A stretch of 64,000 nucleotides of DNA from Ustulina deusta. Lineage: Eukaryota; Ascomycota; Sordariomycetes; Xylariales; Xylariaceae. Position numbers and translations under genes: made by a program. The DNA lies in the NCBI GenBank assembly GCA_023159155.1, contig JAJNNX010000041.1, positions 434,001-498,000 of the forward strand, given 5' to 3'. The notes beneath the pieces are model-generated. The model searched no databases. It was not told where the DNA came from and saw only the letters and a list, made by a program, of their open reading frames with translations. This document shows positions 35,151 through 46,900 of the stretch, piece by piece; positions within the stretch are counted from its first letter, which is position 1, and every line of letters starts with the position of its first letter.

Positions 35151-36743
35151 TTATGCCCTATCTTGCCGTTTCCTGGTTTTTCCCCTCCGCGGTGGTTCGA
35201 CGTTTACGACGATCATAGGAGGTCGGGAGCTTCCCGGTGGCGGCGGGGGAGGGAATATGTTTCCGCCGACCCCGCCTCGTCCCCCAAACAGAGCACCGGC
35301 TCCGCCTCCTCTCCCTCGTCCGCGAGCACCGCGGCCCCTGCCAGGGACGTGTACGACAGCGGGGCCGGTGGTGAGGTGGTGGTGCGACTGTGGCGGCGAC
35401 GGTTGGGCTGGCTGGGCGATGTAATTGGGTGTCTGGAATGGCCACATGTGTTGCACGACGAGCATACCTGGTTCGATTGTATCTTCCCACAGCTCAGGAA
35501 GCACAACAAATGACGACCTATGTTGTTGTTGCGGTTGTTGGGAGGAGTTGGCGCTGCCTGATGAACCTGGCGCCGACGATGAGCTGGCAACGGTCGACGA
35601 GCCCTGTGTTTCTGTTGCCGAGGTCGAGGCCGGCACAGAAACAGGTGTCACAGGCGACATAATCTCATTCGCGGCATCCATAGGAAAAGGCAGATTGACC
35701 GATAGATCATAGCGGCCTGCCATTACGTGCGGTCCAAGGACGTCAACGTGGACAAAGCAGTTATTAATCAACCCCCTCATCCCCTATTATTTTGTAAGCA
35801 AATCAGAGATGAAAAAGAATGACTAGTTCAAGTTTGGTGCGATCAGACATCAAAATGAATTTAGCAAGGAACCAGCACTCACCGTCCACGTCTTGGCTTT
35901 CTCCCAGGGAAAGAGAAAGTTACGCCCGACGGCATCTCGAAAGCGAACTGGCAGTTTTTGCGGTGGTCTTCCTGCTGACTTCTCCCAGCCAGGGTCACCG
36001 ATATTCAGCGGTCGGAAGGGTTGCTGCTCTTCAGACACCTCTGACGAGGACCTTGTGTCAGCCTCTGGGTCCGCTTTCTGCTTCTCTTTCTGCTTCCATG
36101 ATACGACTTGGCCCGCTAGCGCCGAGGCGGTAGTGGCTGCATCATGATCTTGTGCCTCGTCGAATAGACTTGATGGATAACTGGAGTCCTGGGACTCTGG
36201 CTGCGTGGTGCGGCTAGAGATCTCAGAGTCCTCCTCGTTGGTGGCTGTATTTATTAGATCTGCCGGGGTATCTGAACGCTCCTCCTCCGTAGAGGGTCCA
36301 GTAGGATTTCGCGCTTGCAGCTCGTTATGCGAACCTTCCTCATCGGAGCCGGTGGTTGGCCTCTGTTCGGGAGCGGAGAGCAGATAAGCGGTTTCCGGGG
36401 CCTTTCCCTTGTTTAGTCGAGGGGGTGGTGTGTCGTTATTATCAACAACAGCATCGCCATCATTCTTCTTGTTCTTCGGCATGGAACCCCCCCGGCCATC
36501 ATCAGACGATGTCATCACATTCTCGTCTCCCTCCGGAGCCTGCTGCGTTGGAGATGTGGGTCCGAGGTGCGAACCTCTGCGATCAGACAGATCTGGAGGG
36601 TTGAGTGGATCTGACCGATTAGCGAGAAGATCTACAGTAACCAGACTTGGACCTGATGAACCAAGCATGCTGGCATTTGACATGCAATGAGGTGCATTAT
36701 CATGGCTGGCGGAAGGGGATTCCGCAGCCCGGGTTGCGGCCAT
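35151..36743 (-). CDS. Fungal ubiquitin-like domain protein with low-complexity inserts
   Basis: Predicted protein of about 497 aa. Exons on the minus strand are 36743-35883 and 35783-35151, with a 100-bp GT-AG intron. Residues 1-260 are disordered and Ser/Asp/Glu/Pro-rich. From about 263 the fungal ubiquitin-like domain begins: VRFRDAVGRNFLFPWEKAKTW, then after the intron GLINNCFVHVDVLGPHVMAGRYDL. In relatives this continues directly into a GEIILPQVWE-like strand; here about 70 Ser/Thr/Gln-rich residues intervene before FVVLPELWEDTIEPG and the terminal MWPF motif. The tail is Arg-Gly-rich then polyproline, ending with a basic cluster (RRGKTRKR) that could be a nuclear signal. Function of this family is not established. 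The splice is supported by the domain being continuous across it. The true start could lie upstream. It is unlikely to belong to the metabolite cluster. Confidence 0.75.
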
Positions 36744-39249
36744 CTGGGTTCAATGTGGCTCACCTCGGCCGAAATTATGACCACAGGTCCCCCGGGGTTA
36801 TTGTCACTGTTCTGACGCTGCTGATGGTGGCTAGACCTTTTTGCGGGGTTCAGGGGCAGCACCTGGTTGCTTTTCGTGACACCTTGATACGCGGTTGGTC
36901 TTCCCTCTTCGGGTCACTCGTTGCCGGCTTTGGGCATGTGATAATCGGACTGGTGGTCGAGGGTGTGGCGGTGGTGGTGGTGGTGGTAGTGGTGGTGGTG
37001 CTGGTTGATGGTGGTGAGAGAGTGAAGAAACGCGACAAGGGGCAGCGAGCGCGGTTTCGACAGCTGAGCTAATTTGCGGCTGAGAAGATGGAACACAAAG
37101 AGGAGTCGCTACTACCTGCACCAAGTCAGATTTTTAATTGCCTACTCCAAAAACCATATGTAAAATGTCTGTGTTACTGTAGGAATCCCGAGTACTTGCG
37201 CTACACTACTATCGCAAAGTCCGTACTTACAGTACCTACCTGGTACTAAGTAATAACGGTAGGTAATGTTTTGCTTTACCTAAAGTTCTCAGCTGGCCGC
37301 GATGCGATCATAGTAGTCTAGTATAGGTGCCTACACTATAGTATAGCGTTATACACGTGCACGTATGCCATGTCCGCATGTCCCATGCCGCAGTGGGGCG
37401 ATTGATTGGCCATGCAATTAGGTTCACGGGTACTGTATGTAGGCCGTGTGTAGGCCAGACGTTGTTGGTTGTGTATACTCCAGTAGGCACCTATAGTAAG
37501 GTGTTTTTCATAAGCAGACTGCAGGGCACTACTAATGATGAATGGTGCGATTACGGGGTTTCGGACGTTAAATAATTGTGGACTAGGTACCTAGATATGT
37601 CAACAAATTAGGTAGTGTAAGCTCCTAGAAGCACTGGATGTGTCCTGACGTGGAAAGAGTGTGCTTATCGCCCTTAGTCGCCGTCTTGTCAATTTAGCGT
37701 AGGCCCTCTAGGACCCACTCCACGCCTCTGCGGCTTTGGCGGCTACCGATAGTTAATGTTAGGGACCGAGTGTACCTACCTGTATAATAGACAAATGCAG
37801 TGGATGTTCCGCACTAAAAACGGCACCGGTAGACACCTCTTACGTCAGTTTACGCATTGCGCTCGAAGCGTCCCCCCAATTTGGGTGCTTTCTTGCGAAG
37901 AGCGGAACTGTCGATACAAAGGTCCTTTTCGCACCAGGACTCGGTTGCAGGACGACATGGATGCGCATGTCGCAGTCGTTGTTGCAACTGTCTATAGCCC
38001 AGCATGTCTGTATCGGGAAGGCAATCGGGGTACCTAAGCGGGGATTCAACCAGCGGAAAAGCGGAATTGGCGCTGGTGATTGTTGGCGGGCTCGTCGTTG
38101 ACCGGTGCAGATCATAGTGTACTGCATAGCAGGATCAAAAATAGGTAGCGGAAGATCCATCTTGCGAGAACGCCCGGTTCCGCACCGTAAGATCTTACGC
38201 CCCCGAACCAATAGCGCATCGTGGACGGCAGCGCGTACCCACCGGCATCCGCCCGGGACCCCCGCCCAACGCTCGCAAACGACTAGTTTCGAAGAAGAAA
38301 AATAATAATGAAAAATAATAATAAAATAAAAAAACTACCGTGTGAGACATGCGAGGCATGCGAGGTACGGACTCATATACGAAAGGCACGTCAAGTCCAG
38401 GGGAGGAAACATCAGGGGGAACAAACCCCCAATGAGGCCATTGTACCCTGCCGAGCTGTATACATGGCACACAGGTGGGATTACTATACATGCAGCTTAT
38501 CTTGTGTTACCATGACGAGAAGAATGAATCGTTGGAGACTCTAATCTGCGGATGTCGCGCATGCAGAAAACTGTTCCATTTCCCCGGATGAAAAGTACCG
38601 TGCCTGCAATCACTCTGTTGACTTTCTTTGTCTCTAAGTTTATCCCGCCTCTTGGTAGATCCTTGTAGCCAGCCTGCTTACAGGATGGTTCGAGCCCCCT
38701 GTCGTCGATACTCGGTAGGTATTACCAACAGACAGACACCAACAACCTGGTTAGTGGGATTGTGCATCTTAATAGATCCTCGCAACTCTTGCCTTAGGTG
38801 GCTACTCTACTTGTCGCACCCGTGGCCTATCTTGCAGAATAGATAGCAGGGAGCGCGAATATTGTACAGCGTGTAGGGAATGGCTGTGTTCCGTTCTCCA
38901 TTATATCAATTAATTGTTCTATCTTGGTCATCGTAATATAATCGTAATCGTTAACTCCCCTACACCTAGGTAGACCGAGAAGCCTCCAGTCCCTTTCCCG
39001 TATATCGGACTGAGAAATATGTACCGCCATGATAGCACTAAGTAGGTAGGTATCAAGAGAAATAGAACTAGTCTCGTCATCGAGAAGGAGAGGACGCAAA
39101 ACGACTGGTACATTCTTTTCTTTGTTTTTTTTACCATCCCCCGCCCCTCCCCCAATAGAAATAAGTGGCACAAAGAGGGAAAAAAAGTTTAGTACACCAT
39201 AAACGTAAAAAGAGGGGTATAACGAGAATATGTGTTCCAGAACGAATCC
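36744..39249. other. Intergenic region with GGT microsatellite
   Basis: No supported gene. A GGT/GTG-repeat lies at about 36967-37013. On the minus strand a frame at 36831-37124 reads it as polyproline and polyhistidine; that frame could be an upstream exon or leader of the ubiquitin-like gene, but no good splice site joins them. Many TAGGTA/TACCTA words occur between 37190 and 37620. Nothing else is recognised. Confidence 0.45.
36967..37013. repeat. GGT trinucleotide microsatellite
   Basis: About fifteen nearly uninterrupted GGT units upstream of the ubiquitin-like gene, with single interruptions (GTAGTG, GTGCTG). Confidence 0.85.
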
Positions 39250-40980
39250 TCATTCGTCCTCGCCCTCGGCATCGGCATCTTCGTCGTCTCCATCGCCCGC
39301 AGTCACAGGCGGCGACACGGGGTAGCCAATCGCCCTTAGTGGGTTCTGCAACGCCCACCTGCCTTTTTCTCCTCTTCGGAGGATACCGATGGCAGGACTG
39401 GTGGCCCAGTCCACCAGCGTGCCGTCGGTGTCACCGCCGAATTTCACTGGCGGCTCGGTGCCGGCGGCGGCCTTCTCCAGATGTTTCGCGACGTGCTCCA
39501 TGCGCTCGTCCCAGGCATTGTTACCGTCGAAGCGCACGCTGCAGCCGGGTGCCGGGCACGACATGTGCGTGGGCAGCTGGCATCTGGTTCGGATCGCCTC
39601 GTCTTGGTGCACGCGTTGCTGCTCCTCCCACTCGGGCACATGCGTCTTGGCTTTGACTTTGTTTTTCAGGTGTGCGGGGACATGCATGCGCCGGAGATGT
39701 TGCGTGTACAGGTCCTTGCGGTTGAAGATGGTGCCGTTGGGAAGAGCCGACGGGTACGCCACTGGGTAACGAGGGCATTCAGCGCGTCTGCGCCCCGAGC
39801 CTGACGATTTCTTCGGCGTGCTGGGTTTGTTTGAGACCTGCGCGCACCCTTCCTGCTGGCAGACCCAGTAGTGAAGCATGATGTGCTGAGAGGCGCAGTG
39901 TCGCTTCCATTCGTTTTTGCTGGCGAAAGTAGAACGACAGCCTGCGAACTCGAATACACAAGTGAACGGACGCGTATGCTGCTTCTTGATGTGATTGTCG
40001 AGGCCAGTTCGATCTTTGAAAGCCACTTTAGAACAATCGGGGCAATTATACTGCCCCTTTGTCCCTTGGATAGACGGTTTGGCGCCCGATCGAACTACCA
40101 GCGATTCTTCCATCGTAGTCTTGGAGCGTTTTGCGTCCGAAGATGAGTGCGAGGTGCTACGTCGCTTGCAGTTCTTTATAGTACGTGCTGATTTGGCAAG
40201 CCCATTCTTCGATTTCTTGTTTGGACTGTACTCGCCATCGTCGTTGTCGTCCTTTTCTTCGTCTTCGTTTAGCTCCGTCTTCAGATATGGACTCTCCGGA
40301 TCATCTCCGGGCTCGGTGTCGTCTTCTTCGTAAGTGTGATGACTTTCTGTCGCCTCAGAGATATGGACCTCTTCTTTCACCGTTTGAGTTTCTAGGCTCG
40401 ACCCCCTGGGCTGTTGGGACGCTTCCTCTTCATTCCATACTCTGTGGCTTACGTTGCTATCGCTTGACATGCTAGAAGTCCTTGTGGGAAAATCGAACCT
40501 CTGCGCATTGTCATCATAAAAGCTAATTGATATATCCTGCATTGGATTGACATCCTCAAGATTAACGCAGCCATCAGCTAACCCAGTGAACTCGTAGACC
40601 TGGGGATGGGAGCTCCAGCTGTCGTATGGAGGCAGTAGAGGCATATCAGAAGGTGTGGGTGGTGAACGGACTTGACAGTAGTCGGTCTCCCTTGGTGGAC
40701 TAAGACCGCTGCTGCAAGTGGAGGACGAGTTTGTGTATGACGGCGAGCCCGCGCGTTGGAAGTGAGCCGTCGGGAATGAGGTCACAACTCCAGATGGAAC
40801 AGGGTCCATCGTTGGATAGAGGAGAAATGGTGATTTGTTGTCCGTTAGGTAGCGGCTGACATTCCAAGATCCAGCACTACTTGTTGGCGAAACCGAGCGC
40901 TTGATTTCGGGGTCCATTGGCATGTCTGTGTATAGTGAATACGACGAAGAGTCGACGTATGGGGTATTTGTGTAAGCCAT
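39250..40980 (-). CDS. C2H2 zinc-finger protein, putative transcription factor
   Basis: Single-exon gene of 576 aa. The N-terminal 230 residues are Ser/Thr/Pro-rich; an acidic block follows (EDDTEPGDDPESP, NEDEEKDDNDDGEY), then a basic stretch (KNCKRRSTSH, KRSKT) likely to serve as nuclear signal. Zinc-finger-like units begin near residue 313: CPDCSKVAF with DNHIKKQH, then a CVFEFAGC unit with RHCASQH, a CQQEGC unit with TQHLRRMH, and a CPAPGC unit with RMEHVAKH. The spacing is looser than in classical fingers, as in a widespread group of fungal C2H2 proteins. The C-terminus is again acidic (GDGDDEDADAEGEDE). The start is the first ATG of a long uninterrupted frame. It stands alone, about 2.5 kb from the ubiquitin-like gene, and shows no link to the metabolite cluster. 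Targets are unknown. Confidence 0.85.
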   Translation of the reverse strand: MAYTNTPYVDSSSYSLYTDMPMDPEIKRSVSPTSSAGSWNVSRYLTDNKSPFLLYPTMDPVPSGVVTSFPTAHFQRAGSPSYTNSSSTCSSGLSPPRETDYCQVRSPPTPSDMPLLPPYDSWSSHPQVYEFTGLADGCVNLEDVNPMQDISISFYDDNAQRFDFPTRTSSMSSDSNVSHRVWNEEEASQQPRGSSLETQTVKEEVHISEATESHHTYEEDDTEPGDDPESPYLKTELNEDEEKDDNDDGEYSPNKKSKNGLAKSARTIKNCKRRSTSHSSSDAKRSKTTMEESLVVRSGAKPSIQGTKGQYNCPDCSKVAFKDRTGLDNHIKKQHTRPFTCVFEFAGCRSTFASKNEWKRHCASQHIMLHYWVCQQEGCAQVSNKPSTPKKSSGSGRRRAECPRYPVAYPSALPNGTIFNRKDLYTQHLRRMHVPAHLKNKVKAKTHVPEWEEQQRVHQDEAIRTRCQLPTHMSCPAPGCSVRFDGNNAWDERMEHVAKHLEKAAAGTEPPVKFGGDTDGTLVDWATSPAIGILRRGEKGRWALQNPLRAIGYPVSPPVTAGDGDDEDADAEGEDE

Positions 40981-43900
40981 GTTGTAAGCCGACCAAGGCG
41001 GGGGACTAATTCATCAAAACAAGAAGTAACCAGCTTGTAGATAACAGTCTCGAGGCTACCCGGAATCGAACACAAGGGGTATTCAAATAGTTACTTATGC
41101 GAAAACAGACTGGGGATACAGCTAGTCCTGTGTCGTTGGGTCGAGATATGTTCTAGGGCGGCCAGTGCTCCAGGAGGATAATTAGCAACGAGAGGATGAA
41201 GAAATGCTCTGGGGCGGGATCTTGATTCTTTGTATGTGACAAGGGAGAGTCAAGGTTACCACCAAGGCAGTAAGAGGGCGGCGCAGCTTGTTCGACTATC
41301 AACCCCGAAAACGCCATTGCCGTTACAAGTTCCTATTTTATTGTTCTTTACTCGACTGCACTACATGGTTAGTTGCTGATCCTGCTCCATGGGTCTCCAC
41401 GCGGAGCCTCCAAAAGCGCACCCTGGCCCTGAGCGTCGTTTTCTTTTGATGCAGTGTTGGAGGAGCGTAGTCTCCAACCCACCCCAATCCCTGCATGTAC
41501 AGTACATTGCATACTACTTCTGTCAGAATTGGGGCGCGGCCATACCATCTTAAGGCAGACCGGACCACCTGAGAAGTCAGCTTAGTGCCAAGAAAGTGAG
41601 GGTAAGTCACTACGACGTACCTATGTTGTTGGTACGCGACCCATCAGAGGTGGGAGCTAATTCCGTCCCGCTTAACAGTCCCCTGCGCCCTTCAGGTTTC
41701 CTGTAGCACACCATATGCTTTGTCCACTAAGACACTGAATGCTTTGTTCAGCTACAGAGTTGAATAATGCAGGGAGGTAGGGCTTGAGGGTGTTAGGTAA
41801 CTACCTAGTTGATGTGTAAATAATATTATGCAACCAAGAAAGGAGGGAGTGGCAGGACAACCACGGAGGCAGACAAGAAGGCGTACAACTACCTCTGCAC
41901 ACCTCACTGGGTAAATCAAAGTCCAGGCACCAGGCACGTAGTTGCATCACGGGTGCGCATATCTATCTTGTGATTTCTGTCTTCTGAGGTGCAACATTGG
42001 CTCGAGTACGTCCCGCCTGATGAGAGTGTTGCCTGTGAAGTTCGCATAAGGCGAGTCATATCCACAGATGCGGTGTGGGTGGTCGAACAGAGAAGACATT
42101 TCAAAGGAGATGACCGGACAATCATTTGGTCCAATCACCGTCGAGTACCTAGACATCCGACGTCGCGGCCATTGAAGAGAACCAACGATAAGGTGTCAAC
42201 AAGAGCTCTGCATACCTATTACAGGGTACAGTCCAGGACCCAGCTGAGCTGACTACCTAGATTATTGTGCGATGCGGCTCCAAGGGATTGGTTTCTTCGG
42301 GTGCTGGTATGACTCTGTCGACCAAGGCGTTGTGGATGACGATGATGACGATCTACAGATGGAGTGGTTCCTTTCTCTCTGGGTAGTGTTTTTTTTCTCT
42401 TTCCTTTTTCTTTCCTAAAATGTTATTGTACACTACTGGGCGGTACCCTGTAGAGTCGGGGCGCAGCGATGTCTCGCGTCGCTGCAGAAATTCCCCAGAA
42501 TGAGACAGGCTACTGTGTATTGTTCCTAAATTGGGGAAGACAGCAAAGCCACTCAGCCACTTACAAGAGCACCAGCTCAAGTCTACCAAACAGCGGGTGG
42601 CTGTTGGGGTACATGTGAGTCTTGACCCCGACGAAGCATCAGTGGCTATAGTGTCGGAGTTCATTTAATTTCACTTTAATTAATTAATTCTTTATTTATG
42701 GTTTGTTCTTCTCCTTGCTCTGTCCTGAGATCGTACACTCGGGATTTCATCCCTGTATTTCGCAGTTTCGCAGATTTCAGGTGTTCTGTTCTGGTCGGGG
42801 GCAAGCGATGTTAGGTGTGTATGAGGTTACATTCCGGATGTCGAATCAACGCAGTGTATGTATGGTGTTGTGATGGCAGGAGGTACACGAGTAGTCAGTC
42901 TACCTCACAGAAAGAACGCGGCGCTACTGACTATACCTACCAGAGGATAAGTGTTTACTTACCTGGAGGTATCGGCTAGGCTGCGGGGTGGAGACAGGTA
43001 CCTTTTAGCTTAGTACTAGATAACAGCTCTAGTGGACCCACCACTATACCCGGCCCGCACAGTACCCGTACAGATACAAGAAAGGCGAACAGGGCAACTG
43101 CACTAAAAAAAGGGATCCACTGGAACCAACGACAACAGCCACACATGTAAGTAGACATGCTCTCCATACCATTCGCCGTTCCCTCTTCACCGAATAAGCA
43201 ATATCGAAGACCAATAGAAAATTGTCATCATGACGTTCTCTCCATGGGGCACCAAGGCAACCCGAAGGCAGACAAACAGGCACATCTATTCGCGGAGATA
43301 CTCCCCTCTCGTTTTCTGCCCGTTAGCGAACAGTATAGAGACCCACACCGCAACATGTTGGGGGCCGGATATGGAAGCTACCCCGGTACCTCCCCACTCC
43401 CTTTCGCAGACGCGAGGTGCAATGTACACACACCCGCCTACTACGTGGGTGCTTTACCCGTGGATCGCAAACCTCCAGATCGCTAGTTATTTCCGTGTTC
43501 AGGAAGAGCCACTTCCAGTATCGACACTATCTACGCTGAGCATGCCGCATTCACCCACAAGGCGGAATCTATAGACATCTCGACAACCTCGATTAGGCAG
43601 AGTTTGCGATATCAATGGGGGGTTTCGAGAATGCAGAGACGGCAGAATAGTTGGTTGATTAATTGACCGTCAACAACTCACCGACTTCCTCATCATTCAT
43701 CGCCCAACTGCTATACCTGCTCTGGAGAGGTAGCAATGCCCCGGTTCTGTCCGCAAAGCGTGGTGGCCGTGGCTCAGCGTGTCTGTCGCCCGCCTATCGC
43801 CATCCTGGTACACCTCTCTTCGATCCTTTTTTTTTGTTCTTCATTTTCCATTCTTCCTTACTCCTCGAATGGCCTACCTATACTAGTCAATACAGGCGCT

Positions 43901-46900
43901 ATCCGCCATCGAAGGCTGTGCTCTCGCGAGCATTCCCGTCTTGGCGGTGGCCATGCAGCGCTTGGCCTGGGCTGGACCTACATGTATCCAGTCTACACTT
44001 AGGTACCTACGTAGATACAGGTACCGTACCGAGTGGGAACATGCCGCATCATCTTGCACCCTTGGCAATCTTTATGTCAGCCTGAGACCCCGGCTGTAGT
44101 AACCCTGGAAGTGTTACGAGCAGTGGGTCCTCCCTCCTTGTGTCACCTTCCGTTCCCATAGTCCAATCATATCTCGCTTCCCTATATTCTAAGCGCGCAT
44201 AGCTACACAACGCCGACGCCACTTGGGTATAGCACCCTCCCCTGTGCCTCCATCTGACTTACAGGCGATTGCTTCACCCGTTCAGATGATATGGCGGCAT
44301 GACTATTCGAGCATCAATCGTACCGCACTCTATGGCACATGCTAATCTCTGCAGACAACTTGGCGACCTCATCCGGGAACCCGATTCCCTATTGGCCCAT
44401 GCAGCATAGAAGACGGATCACCTCGCTGCTGGCCAGACCCCCCAAGGCAAGTCCCGACTATGTTGATGCCACGTTAAGTTCACATGTTGTCCGCCTGTGT
44501 GACCGACAGTTGCCCTTCACGTCGGCTTGAGGCTCTGCTGCTATACGAATTCTCTTCTACATAGTATACCTACGTAAGTATTTTCCATGTTTTTCAACTG
44601 GCTATGCAAGGAAACGCCCCAATGCAACTCTACATGGGGCGGTCAGGGGTACTTACGGTGACTTACCCCAAAAGGCGGAGGGCCAAGGAGGTTTCGACAG
44701 TCGAACCTGCATTGGAGATAAGTCATACTGCCGCACTCCCTGGTTCATTATCGGCAATCACCGTCACCATCCAATCCGCTCTTTAGAGAACCAGCCAAAG
44801 CTTCCATCATGCGCAGGAGACGTCGCCTAGTCATTTCTCGAGATTGAGTCCGATAGAAGATGAGGGCATTCGAACGCACTGTGCCATTCTAAATCCCGCT
44901 TTGGTCGAGAAAGCATGAACCGCATTCCGCCTGGAGGAGATCCAGTGATGTGCCTCAACGGGACACCGATAACGGGGTGGCCACAGTCAAACGGAGACGC
45001 AGTAAGTATATAGCAATGCTGTTGTGGCTTATCTTTATTCCCACATCGTTTGTCTGCGCCTCGCTATAAGACATTCTTACCAAGATATTCTGCAGTGTGA
45101 TGACTTACCCCAGATTGATGGGGCGATAGACTTATGTCTAACCTTTCTGTGGAGCAAGTCGTTAGGGCTCTGATGCTTCTGAGAGCCACAAATCGCGGCT
45201 TGTCTAAAATTACACAGCATCGTTCCACTCAGGTTGCAGGCTATATGCACGCTAAACGTAATTCAAAAACGTTAGCAACAGTACCCAGACGTTTTGAGCA
45301 AGGATTCTGAAAAAAAATCTGCTCCCGTGCAACCCTGAAACAAGTTGCCTTGTCGCAATTGTCGCAATAATGATGGGGTGAGGAGCTTGCCTGAGAGGGG
45401 AACTTGGTGAAGCTACCAAGCGCTGTTAATTATGCTAAATAAGAAGGCATCGAATGGGGAAACCATAGGACTGATCATGAACTCATGCCGACTTTCTCGG
45501 TGGCTATCTTCATAAGTAACAAAATATCTAGAGCTCCTGCAAGCCCACCCACCCCCCTCTCAACTCTAGCAGGTTTTCTGAACACCGCCTGGCTTAGGGT
45601 TCGTCCCTGGAACGTCTGATCTCTTTGAGATGCGATCTAGCGGTCCTGGTATCTACAAGCTTTTGTGGAGTTCGTACTACTGGCTCAACCTGAGCTGACC
45701 ACCATGTCAGACTCTACAAGACTATTACCGACTCCTAGTTACGTCGACCCCCGAACCATTTATGATGTGTAACTAGACTGACCTATCGCTGTAGCTGCCG
45801 CGTTTACTATCGGGTAGCAGGCGCCGGTGCTACTTTATTGCTTGCTGGTTCTTGCTAAATGCTACGAATGACAATCCTCTCGCCCAACCCCTGAATCAGA
45901 TGCAGGGTAAAACTTGCACTTCTGAACGCCACTCAGTCCTAAGCTATGCCACTCAAGGCAGTCCAGAGCCCACTACTCAGTAGTAAAATTTCGTATTCTA
46001 TTTTTTCTACACTACCATGGGGAGCATCTTGGTAGCCAGTTGAAGCTAGGAATTCTCATCCAGTACCGAAGAGCCACACATACTGAGTCCCATGTGGTAT
46101 ATCCCCATCTTCTTTTCTATTAAAAGATTATGCACTACTGTCTATTTTGAGTTCAGATTTCCATTTTACCTACTGTTCTCAGATACCTACTATCCTATGT
46201 ACAGCGATCTTGTCTCACAGCAGAGTATCGAACACCAGACAACATCCCCTTGCTCGAAAAAAAACGTTCAAGTGGAGGATCAAGTTAATCTATGTTGTAA
46301 ATCTAATTTGCGTACTGAATCGGCTTTCATATCGCTTTCTTCAAATTTGAAGAAAAAAAACCCCTAAAAAAACCTTGAATAATCAACACCCACATCTAAT
46401 CCGGGGAGCGTTTCACCATCGACAAATGCCACTGTTCTCTAGGGTAAGCTGATCTGTATGGTCCTTTTTACTCATGCCAATCGGCAGAGCACGACGTGAC
46501 AGCTAACGTGGTAATGTCACACTGTCTTATTCATTTGCTGCCGGGTCCTTTCTCTTCCGATAAGCGCTTCCTTCTATCTTCGTGCTCCTAGGTCAAGAGA
46601 GTACCTACCACACAGCGATGCCGCATTCCCCCGAGGGTTGGATATAATGTTGTTGCAACGAATCCTACAAGCATCATCAGATAGTATGTCAAAGATTAAA
46701 TGCGCTGGGGCGTGGCGTAGGACTCCTCGAAAATTTGACTCCCCCCCCGACCCCAGAACAAGTACTCTACAATAGTTGCCTTATTAATCCATGCGCTCCA
46801 CTGTTGGCTCATCCTGCAGAGGAACGGCGGGAAATACTACTCCCCAGTACATAGACTAACTCCAACTCGTGTTACAGCGGAGCTGGGACCTGCTTTCAAC

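Noticed and set aside
35098..35513. Plus-strand proline/arginine-rich frames
   Set aside because: They are antisense to the RG- and Pro-rich tail of the ubiquitin-like gene.
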